Positions 49,254 to 58,919 of a DNA stretch of 64,000 nucleotides are shown one piece after another. Origin of the DNA: Magicicada septendecula (lineage: Eukaryota > Arthropoda > Insecta > Hemiptera > Cicadidae); NCBI GenBank assembly GCA_034769895.1, contig CM068375.1, positions 255,667,542 to 255,731,541 of the forward strand, given 5' to 3'. Position 1 is the first letter of the stretch; the number at the start of each line of letters is the position of its first letter. Below the pieces are notes generated by a model. That model made no database searches and was not told the origin of the DNA. It saw only the letters and a program-made list of their open reading frames with translations. The translations under genes were made by a program, and so were the position numbers.

Positions 49254-50232
49254 GTAATAATGAGTTCGTACCCAGTCAAGGTATCAGCAACGGGTAACTC
49301 GTCGCTAAATTGACCCTGATCACTCGTACAAAAGCACGTTTCTGTTCGAAAACTCGCACAGAGAGCACGTCTGTAATATTCGAGCTGCAGGATGGAACTA
49401 ACTAGATATTCATCGGCGGAGACCCAATCTTAATGGAAATTGGGGCCGCTGATTGGTCGAAACAGCTGTCACGCGATTGATGGCTACCACTGATAGACGT
49501 TTTCTTGAAACGATTTGTAGATTTCTGCAGAAGCAGGTATAGATTTTATCTATGACTTTCCTGCCTTATAAAACATAGGGACTTTATAGAAACTGCTTTT
49601 TACTAACAAAATCCCTATTTACAAACTACGTAGCAAGTCTCTGACACCCAGAAAATATTTAAGATGCGTGCCCTGTCCAAATCTCAGTTCGGTACGTACA
49701 TTTATACTTGAGCTATTCATAAAAAATACGACTGACACGCGCACTCGCACATGACATGATCACAAATACATTTATGGGCATTTTAATACATAATAGTCTT
49801 TTACCCAATTCTTATTTCAATACTTACATCTAATTTACATATTCAGACAAAAATCAAATTTTACCATGTCTATAACGTCATAACCTGTTATAACAGCATG
49901 TAGTCCTGGCTACATTTCCCTTACTGCAATGTTCTATTCCAGGAATATCCCCTCCTCGGATAAAAAAAATTTGTTTACACAAACACAAATTATTTTTTTT
50001 CCTTTTTTTTTTAACCAAAAATCATACCAATTCCTTTCCTTTTTAAACATATAATCAGACTCATAATAAATAAATAAATACTCCTTATTAAACTAAAACA
50101 TTTTCTTCCTATAAATTTTGACATCTGTCAGTTCCAATATAAATAAACACAAGCACGAGGTTGATAATCTGTTATCAAGGGTTAGAGAGATAAGCTAGTA
50201 TGAACAGTTCATGACGTCATAATCCCTACTGT
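49254..50232 (-). repeat. Ty3/gypsy LTR 1 (distal, 3'-side)
   Basis: About 979 bp matching the LTRs at 51534-52519 and 58920-59906. It differs from them at many single positions and lacks the 8-bp AGCGCTAT present in the other two (near 51939), so it is the most diverged of the three. Confidence 0.9.
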
Positions 50233-51251
50233 GTATTGTTGATGTTTACCTTTGTGTGTGTATCGTATGTTTCGGGATTCCCGTCTACATTCTCCCATTT
50301 TGATATTAACAACAGCAGGTCTTCTAATGTTTTGATTCCTTGTGTAATTACAGCCACTTGTATTCCCCTGTTGAAATGATGTGCTAGCTTGCTGACAATT
50401 TCAGCTTCTGATACTACCGGCTCCAGGTGTTTCGCCTTGGCTACAAGCTGGATCAAGTATTTCTCCTTACTTCCCTTACCTGGAGTATACTTACCAAACT
50501 CCAGCTGTACGGGTACTTTCCGCTGGATTTCGTCGTTCCAATACCTTGCTTTAAAGTGGTTAACCAGATCTTCATATATCACAATTTTATCTTGGACGAT
50601 CGAAAACCATTCAGCCACTGTGCCCTTTAACTGACGCACCACCCAGTTTATTTTGTCAACATCGCTAAGGTTGTCAGCGATGTGCTCCATACTACGCTGG
50701 CATTGCTTAAGGAACTGTATGGGATTTTCATGCTCGAGGCCATAAAATTTCATGCATGTGTTGATGTCGTCCTGTGCTTTGTATATATAAGTGACCTGGT
50801 TTGCGAGTGGAGTAGTCTGTTGTATTTGTTTTACTTTTTGTTCTAAAATTTCTAATTTGTTTGCACAGGTGTTTATGGAATCATTCACCGCGGTCGTCTG
50901 CGCTTGGACATGTTCTTCTACTGCTAGCACACGCGTCTCACATTCCGTTATACGTGTGTTATTTAATTCTATTGCGGTCTCAAACTCCATGCGGATAGAT
51001 TCACCCTTTTCTGTTATTTTGCTCTCGGCAGCTTCGACAATAGCTTTACTTTGTTTTGCTTGCTCGTGTATGGCAGCGAATATTTTTTTATTTTGACTTT
51101 TACTGTCTTCACGTACAATTTTTAAATTTTCTTGCAATATTTTATTATCTTCGCGTAGCTGTTTATTGTCGTCTTGTAATGCTTTGGTATTAGCTAAGAT
51201 TGCATTTAGTGTAGATTGTAAATCGGCTGATAAACCTTCAATATCCATCAC
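50226..51251 (-). pseudogene. Truncated gag of the gypsy element
   Basis: The first ~340 codons of the Gag-protease protein seen at 56772-58637, identical except for single changes (for example Arg to Pro in the phrase KVRVQLEF). The coding region ends abruptly by fusing into LTR 1; the stop codon TAG is supplied by LTR sequence. It has the N-terminal coiled coil and the retrotransposon Gag core, but the basic region and protease are deleted together with the entire pol region. Confidence 0.85.
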
Positions 51252-51533
51252 TACAAGTGTCGTATTAAAAAACTGTTTTTATGTGATGTTGGTACACATG
51301 TTAGTGACAATCGTCTCAGATTTTAGCTGTATTCGATGCATAATTTAGATTCACACCTAATTGAGTAAGTCGTCCTTAGGTGTTTCGGCGATTTTTTTTG
51401 TCATTCTACAACGCAAGATTGAAGAACATGAATTAAATTTTATGTAAAGTGTGAGATAAACTGATCTGTCCTGGTAAACGTGTTTAGAAGGCTTCTGGCA
51501 AGACTGCTGTGCGCGAACAAGAGGTAATAATGA
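51252..51533 (-). other. Gypsy 5' leader (deleted unit)
   Basis: Sequence between LTR 2 and the gag start, same as 58638-58919. No primer-binding site complementary to a familiar tRNA 3' end was recognised next to the LTR. Confidence 0.6.
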
Positions 51534-52519
51534 GTAATAATGAGTTCGTACCCTGTCAAGGTATCAGCAACGGGTAACTCGTCGCTAAATTGGCCCTGAT
51601 CACTCGTACAAAAGCACGTTTCTGTTCGAAAACTCGCACAGAGAGCACGTCTGTAATATTCGAGCTGCAGGATGAAACTAACTAGATATTTGTCGGCGGA
51701 GACCCAATCATAATGGAAATTGGGGCCACTGATTGGTCGAAACAGCTATCACGCGATTGATGGCTACCACTGATAGACGATTTCTTGAAACGATTTGTAG
51801 ATTTCTGCAGAAGCAGGTATAGATTTTATCTACGACTTTTCTGCCTTATAAAAGATAAGGACTTTATAGAAGCTGCTTTTTACTAACAAAATCCCTATTT
51901 ACAAACTACGTAACAAGTCTCTGACACCCAGAAAATATAGCGCTATTTAAGATGCGTGCGCTGTCCAAATCTCAGTTTGGTACGTACATTTATACTTGAG
52001 CTATTCATAAAAAATACGACTGATACGCGCACTCGCACATGACATGATCACAAATACATTTATGGGCATTTTAATACATAATAGTCTTTTACCCAATTCT
52101 TATTTCAATACTTACATCTAATTTACATATTCAGACAAAAATCAAATTTTACCATGTCTATAACGTCATAACCTGTTATAACAGCATGTAGTCCTGGCTA
52201 CATTTCCCTTACTGCAATGTTCTATTGCAGGAATATCCCCTCCTCGGATAAAAAAAATTTGTTTACACAAACACAAATTATTTTTTTTCCTTTTTTTTTA
52301 ACCAAAAATCATACCAATTCCTTTCCTTTTTAAACATATAATCAGACTCATAATAAATAAATAAATACTCCTTATTAAACTAAAACATTTTCTTCCTATA
52401 AATTTTGACATCTGTCAGTTCCAATATAAATAAACACAAGCACGAGGTTGATAATCTGTTATCAAGGGTTAGAGAGATAAGCTAGTATGAACAGTTCATG
52501 ACGTCATAATCCCTACTGT
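51534..52519 (-). repeat. Ty3/gypsy LTR 2
   Basis: About 986 bp. It serves as 3' LTR of the full internal region to its right and as 5' LTR of the deleted gag unit to its left. Nearly identical to LTR 3. The ends read ACAGTAGGG at the 5' side and CATTATTAC at the 3' side on the minus strand, not TG...CA; exact boundaries are uncertain by a few bases. Confidence 0.9.
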
Positions 52520-53485
52520 CCAGTCGCACACTTCTCAACATATTTACCCACATGGTTCAAACAAACATGAATTTACACAACTTACTTACTTTAACAATTA
52601 CGTTATGACATTCATACTTTAATATACCCAGATACACATGAACGTTAATTTTTGACATAGTACTTGCGTAATGACGACGCATGGAATTTGCCAATAGTTT
52701 TGTTAGTATTTTGATTTGTAACAATGTAGGTTTGCTTTCCCACTTGTTCAGTTAACATAAATAAATAACATATAAATAACATATATTGAACTTAGCTGTG
52801 GTATTATCAATACTGCTGCTTACATTTAACGCTTTTAGTAAAATTAACTCGCCTACTCTGAACGATTGCAGCTTATGATCAGCATTAAATTTTTCTGACT
52901 GCTGTTCGGCGAACTTCCTTATCCTCTCCTTTGCATCCAAACGCTTAACTTCGATTGGCGTCGGCAAATTTTGAGTGGCTACCCTTTTTATATAATCACT
53001 CCAGGCACGCTTTGGTTGGAAATCTGACTGCAGTTCCGATGGTGTATATCCAGTCGTGATATTGTAACACCCAATTATGGCGTTCTCGAAAAACTCCAGA
53101 TACTCTGGCTACTTGCTTTGGTTATTGTTACAATAAGTCCTGAATAAACGACCAAGTTCTCTATTCACCCTCTCAGCGAGATTCCCTTGGGGTCTACGAA
53201 TGGCTGTTAGAACTGCTTGAATGCCCCTCTTCTCTAATTCGGCTTTCCATTTTTTTATTCTGGAATTGCGTACCCTGATCAGACAGGATCTTTTTTACAT
53301 GACCATATTTTGGGATGTACTTTTCCAAAATTATCCTCAGTACCGCATCTGTTGTGGGTCTACCTACCGCATAAAGACTAACATTCTTAGTGAAGGCATC
53401 CATACACACCACCAGATTTAAAGCATTAAAGAAAACTAAACTTGTTTTCGTGATTTTCACTCGTCAATTTACTTAAAAAATAATA

Positions 53486-53530
53486 TACCACGACAGCTGT
53501 TTCGGCACACAGTGCCTTCTTCAGATGGTA
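53486..53530 (-). ncRNA. Hammerhead-ribozyme-like motif in PLE terminal repeat, left arm
   Basis: Exact inverted copy of 54712-54756, with all core positions intact. Confidence 0.55.
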
Positions 53531-53665
53531 AAAGCTAACTAGTTACTTACAATAAAACATCACATAAAGCCAGTGCTATTAAAACGATAATCGACTCAGG
53601 TTCGAACAATAAACAATACACATTACATATACACAACTATATACAAATTAGAAAAGAACATACAT

Positions 53666-54103
53666 TTACTTATATAATTTCAAATTTAAAAGCGGAGAGC
53701 TATTTAAATCAGTTTGGTTGTTCAAAAGCAAACCTAAATTTTTACGCTTATTAATTTCGAGGGCTTCAAGTAAATCAAGTTTTTTACCCTTTTCCAATAC
53801 ATGTAAAATTTTAAAGTTATCATTAAAATTATGATCTTTTTCCAACAAATGATTCGCATAATTAGATTTACCATCCTGATATCTTAAACTGTAATTGTGA
53901 TCGTACATTCTTTTTGAAAACGATCTTCCAGACTGGCCAATATAAATTTTGTCACAAGACCCACACGATAACTCATATACTCCTGACTTTTGGAGTTTTT
54001 CTACTTTACTCTTATTGTTCTTAATATATCTACCAAGAGAAGATTTCGTCCTAAAAGCTATATTTACATGTTTTTGAGTAAAGTATTTACCAATTTTATC
54101 CGA
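53666..54103 (-). pseudogene. PLE GIY-YIG endonuclease fragment, left arm
   Basis: Mirror copy of 54139-54576 on the opposite strand, differing by single residues (Asn for Asp in KRKDLG). Confidence 0.85.
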
Positions 54104-54138
54104 TACTTGATTTACTTGAAGCCCTCGAAATTAATATA

Positions 54139-54576
54139 TCGGATAAAATTGGTAAATACTTTACTCAAAAACATGTAAATATAGCTTTTAGGACGAAATC
54201 TTCTCTTGGTAGATATATTAAGAACAATAAGAGTAAAGTAGAAAAACTCCAAAAGTCAGGAGTATATGAGTTATCGTGTGGGTCTTGTGACAAAATTTAT
54301 ATTGGCCAGTCTGGAAGATCGTTTTCAAAAAGAATGTACGATCACAATTACAGTTTAAGATATCAGGATGGTAAATCTAATTATGCGAATCATTTGTTGG
54401 AAAAAGATCATAATTTTAATGATAACTTTAAAATTTTACATGTATTGGAAAAGGGTAAAAAACTTGATTTACTTGAAGCCCTCGAAATTAATAAGCGTAA
54501 AGATTTAGGTTTGCTTTTGAACAACCAAACTGATTTAAATAGCTCTCCGCTTTTAAATTTGAAATTATATAAGTAA
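54139..54576 (+). pseudogene. PLE GIY-YIG endonuclease fragment, right arm
   Basis: An open frame of about 145 codons contains NIAFRTKSSLGR, then GVYELSCGSC (GIY part, with the CxxC typical of the PLE linker), KIYIGQSGRSFSKR (YIG part with the conserved Arg) and an HNYSL/HLLEKDHNF segment. This is the nuclease that in PLEs follows the reverse transcriptase. The frame is open from the arm start and continues into the apex spacer without a stop. No start codon suits the whole domain; the first Met is internal (54334). The N-terminal reverse transcriptase is absent. Confidence 0.85.
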
Positions 54577-54711
54577 ATGTATGTTCTTTTCTAATTTGTA
54601 TATAGTTGTGTATATGTAATGTGTATTGTTTATTGTTCGAACTTGAGTCGATTATCGTTTTAATAGCACTGGCTTTATGTGATATTTTATTGTAAGTAAC
54701 TAGTCAGCTTT

Positions 54712-54756
54712 TACCATCTGAAGAAGGCACTGTGTGCCGAAACAGCTGTCGTGGTA
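54712..54756 (+). ncRNA. Hammerhead-ribozyme-like motif in PLE terminal repeat, right arm
   Basis: TACCAT (54712-54717) pairs with GTGGTA (54751-54756) as stem I. CTGAAGA (54718-54724) fits CTGANGA. GGCAC/GTGCC forms stem II with loop TGT. GAAA is at 54739-54742, then C(AGCT)G as a minimal stem III and GTC ending at 54750 as the expected cleavage site. One extra A (54725) precedes stem II, unlike the canonical core. Confidence 0.55.
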
Positions 54757-55201
54757 TATTATTTTTTAAATAAATTGACGAGTGAAAATCACGAAAACAA
54801 GTTTAGTTTTCTTTAATGCTTTAATATAATGGATTTTCATCAAGTAAAGGCCTCCAGTATAAATTACCACCAGATTTCTCATCCCCCTCGCCGTACGTGG
54901 TAATGGTCCTAGGAAATCAATGCATAGTAATTCATTTTTTTCATGCATAACGATGTTTCCCATCTCCACATATGTGTGTTGGTTAGGATGTTTGGCTGTC
55001 TGGCAGGTGTGGCAGGTACGAAGTACTGATTTAACTTTTCTGGCCATGTTTGTCCATATAAAATCTTCCTGCAGTGTCAGGTAGCATTTGTAAGCACCGG
55101 CATGAGCAAGGCATTCATGGCATGCCCTTGTTAGTTCCTCAATGAGATGGTCGGGAACCACAATTTTCCATTGTCCGTCAATCAGCTTGTACAAAATATT
55201 G

Positions 55202-56770
55202 TTAACAATCTGGAACATTGGACTGTATGTCGTTTATTATTTTTCTAATTTTGTCGTCACGTTGTTGTTCAACATCTACGTTCCTTAAATAAGTTTTAAT
55301 TTCATTTGGTAAAGCATACTTTATCGCCAAGATTTGTATTTCATTCTTATCTGCCGAATGAGTTTCCTGATGAACAGGTGGATAACGATTCAAAGTATCC
55401 GCCAACTTGTTGTCGCTAGCTTTGCAGTACCTACTTAATGCTAAAATCATATTCCTGCATAGCCATTATCCATCGTGACATTCGGGCATTTGCAAGTTTA
55501 CACTTTAATAAAAACGACAAAGCTTGGTTATCCGATAAAATTTCAAAATGCTTACCTACTAAATAATACCTAAACTTACTAACGCAGTATACTATAGCTA
55601 AAATTTCTTTTTCGGCAGTAAAATAGTTTCGCTCAGCGCCTTTTAACGACCGATTTACATGGGCGATGACTTTAAGATCACCATTCTTATTTTTTTGATA
55701 TAAAATTCCACCAACGGCATAATCCGAAGCATCACAGTTAAGAACATATGTTCCTTCCTTCCCCGGGTGAAACACGTGTAGATTTTCTTTAAATAAGGCC
55801 TTCACCGCATTAAATGCCTCTTCATGTCTTGCTTCCCATCGCCATTTGGTGTTTTTCCGAAGTAGTTCCAACATTGGTTCTATGTCTTCGCATACGCAGG
55901 TGCGAACCGACGGTAATACCCAGTAAGTCCTAGGAATGCTCTAATGTCCTTCGTTTTTTTAGGTGTAGGAAATCCCGTGATGGTCTCTATCTTTTCAGGG
56001 TCCGTACTTACACCCTGCGCCGATATAATATGCCCTAAAAATTTTATTTCGGACTTACCGAATTCGCATTTCTCGTAGTTAAGTACCAAGTTGGCCTGAC
56101 GGAGTTTACTGAAAACAATATCCAGATGCTTCAAATGCTCATCAAACGATTTAGATGTGACTAATATGTCGTCGACAAAAACACTCACAAAGTCTTCCAC
56201 CTCAGGACCCAACGCTAATTCCAGGCATTTCACCATTGCAGCGAGGCTGGTTACCAGACCAAAGGGTACTACCTTGAACTGGTAGCATTTATTTCTATAT
56301 AAAAATGCCGTGAACTTTCTGCTATCCTGAGCTAATGGGATTTGCCAAAAACCACTTTTTAAATCCAACCGAGACATATATTGGACACCCTGGCACTTGG
56401 TAAACAGGTTTTCTGCATTTGGCACGCAGTCAAAACATTTTTTTGTGATACTGTTCAGATTACGCATATCAAGACATATCCTAATCTGGTTATTACTTTT
56501 TTTTTTACGATCACCATTGGGTTAAGGAAATTGCTGTTGGACCGTTCGATGATGTTCTCGTCCAACATCTTATCGATTTCCTCATCCACCAATTTCTGAT
56601 AGTGCAGTGGAATAGGATATGTCTTACGTACGAATTTATTTTTGTCCGTAACTTGGATGTCGTGCGTGTATAGGCCTACATGTGTAGTAGTGTGGGTGTT
56701 TTGAAATGTCTCCGTATGTCTCTCTATCAGCTGGTTTAATTTGTTCCGTTGACTCGTTGACTCGCAGTTA
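55202..56770 (-). pseudogene. Gypsy reverse transcriptase and RNase H, frameshifted
   Basis: The pol frame begins about one codon before the Gag-protease stop (56772), in the -1 frame relative to it, as in many gypsy elements. An A10 run on the minus strand (56507-56516) shifts the frame just after NPMVIVKK. Then come SRLDLKSGFWQIPL (catalytic Asp, about 56360), FVDDILV (about 56170; FVDD box) and FLGHIIS (about 56030). A further shift at about 55880 leads to the RNase H region with NCDASDYAVGGIL (about 55735), AEKEILAIVY and LSDNQALSFLL. Another shift near 55440 precedes the linker to the integrase. Active-site residues are preserved, but the frame is not. Confidence 0.9.
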
Positions 56771-56771
56771 A

Positions 56772-58637
56772 TTACTCTGTATTATTCATCTTATCTTTGT
56801 TATTGTTTACAACCACCTTAGTCACCGGCTTGGTTATGCGACTATAGCTCGCTTCAGATTGCTTATCAACGTCATTATTTCCTAATACTATCTTATACTG
56901 ATGATTATTAATCGTACATACTAATTCATTTTTACTAAAATCAATGATGGCATTTATTTTTTTTAAAGTGTCTGTTCCTATGATGACATCGTAAATTAAA
57001 TCCTTAACAACTACCACTGGCGTTTCAAGCTCCATATCTTGCGATGAAATGGTTATGTACGCTTGCTTATTTACTTTTTGAATTTCGTTTGTGACTGTCT
57101 TAATAGTTGTATTATTAATCGGTAACATTGGTACTTTCTTAAACTCTACTATGTTCTTATTGATAAATTTTTCACTGATTAATGAGATCTGAGCACCACT
57201 GTCTATTAAAACATTTCCCTTACAGTTATTTATCCTAGCTTTTAATATATTACATCTACTATCTAACTTATCACTATCCCTAGGCATATTAACTACATCG
57301 TCATTACTGTCACTTATAAGTTCATTGCGTACATCATTTGGGTATACACCAGATACACAGTAGGTTCTACTCATGTTATTATTTTCAACGTTTTCATTGC
57401 ATTTCTGACTCTGACTGATACTTTGTTTATTATTATTATTATTTTTATTTGTTTTGCACGGTCTCACACCGTGCAACCTTACGCGTTTTTTTGTACCGTT
57501 TTCATTATCTGTGTTATCTTTGGTTATAGTCGCGACTTTATGACTACCTAATTTGGGTGAAATTTGTTCGCGATCCGGCTTTTTCCATTGCTTATTTCTA
57601 TATTCATTTTGTTTTGGTGTATTGTTGATGTTTACCTTTGTGTGTGTATCGTATGTTTCGGGATTCCCGTCTACATTCTCCCATTTTGATATTAACAACA
57701 GCAGGTCTTCTAATGTTTTGATTCCTTGTGTAATTACAGCCACTTGTATTCCCCTGTTGAAATGATGTGCTAGCTTGCTGACAATTTCAGCTTCTGATAC
57801 TACCGGCTCCAGGTGTTTCGCCTTGGCTACAAGCTGGATCAAGTATTTCTCCTTACTTCCCTTACCTGGAGTATACTTACCAAACTCCAGCTGTACGCGT
57901 ACTTTCCGCTGGATTTCGTCGTTCCAATACCTTGCTTTAAAGTGGTTAACCAGATCTTCATATATCACAATTTTATCTTGGACGATCGAAAACCATTCAG
58001 CCACTGTGCCCTTTAACTGACGCACCACCCAGTTTATTTTGTCAACATCGCTAAGGTTGTCAGCGATGTGCTCCATACTACGCTGGCATTGCTTAAGGAA
58101 CTGTATGGGATTTTCATGCTCGAGGCCATAAAATTTCATGCATGTGTTGATGTCGTCCTGTGCTTTGTATATATAAGTGACCTGGTTTGCGAGTGGAGTA
58201 GTCTGTTGTATTTGTTTTACTTTTTGTTCTAAAATTTCTAATTTGTTTGCACAGGTGTTTATGGAATCATTCACCGCGGTCGTCTGCGCTTGGACATGTT
58301 CTTCTACTGCTAGCACACGCGTCTCACATTCCGTTATACGTGTGTTATTTAATTCTATTGCGGTCTCAAACTCCATGCGGATAGATTCACCCTTTTCTGT
58401 TATTTTGCTCTCGGCAGCTTCGACAATAGCTTTACTTTGTTTTGCTTGCTCGTGTATGGCAGCGAATATTTTTTTATTTTGACTTTTACTGTCTTCACGT
58501 ACAATTTTTAAATTTTCTTGCAATATTTTATTATCTTCGCGTAGCTGTTTATTGTCGTCTTGTAATGCTTTGGTATTAGCTAAGATTGCATTTAGTGTAG
58601 ATTGTAAATCGGCTGATAAACCTTCAATATCCATCAC
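56772..58637 (-). CDS. Gypsy Gag-protease polyprotein, intact reading frame
   Basis: A 621-codon frame beginning MMDIEGLSADLQ. Residues about 15-150 are heptad-rich coiled coil. About 165-330 matches the retrotransposon Gag core, with NPIQFLKQCQ, WVVRQLKGTVAEWF and the rest of the capsid-like region. Next is a basic, Asn/Lys-rich stretch (about 345-420), then an aspartic protease with VLIDSGAQISLIS (about 480-492) and the C-terminal IIGTDTL. I see no CCHC zinc knuckle; the basic stretch may bind RNA instead. It forms particles and cleaves the polyprotein in active relatives. The start at 58637 is the first Met and is duplicated identically at 51251. Confidence 0.9.
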   Translation of the reverse strand: MMDIEGLSADLQSTLNAILANTKALQDDNKQLREDNKILQENLKIVREDSKSQNKKIFAAIHEQAKQSKAIVEAAESKITEKGESIRMEFETAIELNNTRITECETRVLAVEEHVQAQTTAVNDSINTCANKLEILEQKVKQIQQTTPLANQVTYIYKAQDDINTCMKFYGLEHENPIQFLKQCQRSMEHIADNLSDVDKINWVVRQLKGTVAEWFSIVQDKIVIYEDLVNHFKARYWNDEIQRKVRVQLEFGKYTPGKGSKEKYLIQLVAKAKHLEPVVSEAEIVSKLAHHFNRGIQVAVITQGIKTLEDLLLLISKWENVDGNPETYDTHTKVNINNTPKQNEYRNKQWKKPDREQISPKLGSHKVATITKDNTDNENGTKKRVRLHGVRPCKTNKNNNNNKQSISQSQKCNENVENNNMSRTYCVSGVYPNDVRNELISDSNDDVVNMPRDSDKLDSRCNILKARINNCKGNVLIDSGAQISLISEKFINKNIVEFKKVPMLPINNTTIKTVTNEIQKVNKQAYITISSQDMELETPVVVVKDLIYDVIIGTDTLKKINAIIDFSKNELVCTINNHQYKIVLGNNDVDKQSEASYSRITKPVTKVVVNNNKDKMNNTE

Positions 58638-58919
58638 TACAAGTGTCGTATTAAAAAACTGTTTTTATGTGATGTTGGTACACATGTTAGTGACAATCGT
58701 CTCAGATTTTAGCTGTATTCGATGCATAATTTAGATTCACACCTAATTGAGTAAGTCGTCCTTAGGTGTTTCGGCGATTTTTTTTGTCATTCTACAACGC
58801 AAGATTGAAGAACATGAATTAAATTTTATGTAAAGTGTGAGATAAACTGATCTGTCCTGGTAAACGTGTTTAGAAGGCTTCTGGCAAGACTGCTGTGCGC
58901 GAACAAGAGGTAATAATGA
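58638..58919 (-). other. Gypsy 5' leader
   Basis: The 282 bp between LTR 3 and the Gag start. No recognisable tRNA primer-binding site next to the LTR. Confidence 0.6.

Larger units (their letters stand above)
53420..54865. mobile_element. Penelope-like element: inverted pair of 3' ends inside gypsy integrase
   Basis: The insert is flanked by a perfect 12-bp duplication ACCACCAGATTT (53408-53419 and 54866-54877). It consists of a minus-strand arm (53420-54105, 686 bp), a 31-nt apex spacer (54106-54136), a plus-strand arm (54137-54823, 687 bp) and a 42-nt unpaired tail (54824-54865). Each arm carries the GIY-YIG endonuclease domain and a terminal repeat with a hammerhead-like motif; the reverse transcriptase is missing from both. 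PLEs are known for variable 5' truncation, inverted or tandem terminal repeats and short terminal tails. Confidence 0.9.
52752..55218 (-). pseudogene. Gypsy integrase, split by a PLE insertion
   Basis: Minus-strand reading: the HHCC zinc region H-ECLAHAGAYKCY...TCHTCQTAKH (about 54990-55130); the first core Asp in LLCIDFLGPLPR (about 54895-54930); NLVV, then the 1446-bp PLE (53420-54865); on the other side VVCMDAFTKNVSLYAVGR (about 53370-53420), the second Asp in ILSDQGTQF (about 53260-53290) and, after a frameshift near 53220, NLAERVNREL with the third acidic residue (about 53165-53190). A C-terminal piece VGELILLKALNV ends at 52752. There is a TAG near 53115. Integrase would join cDNA to host DNA; this one is dead. 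Confidence 0.9.

Noticed and set aside
50389..51348. Plus-strand open frames opposite gag (repeated at 57553-58734)
   Set aside because: They are antisense shadows of the gag coding sequence.
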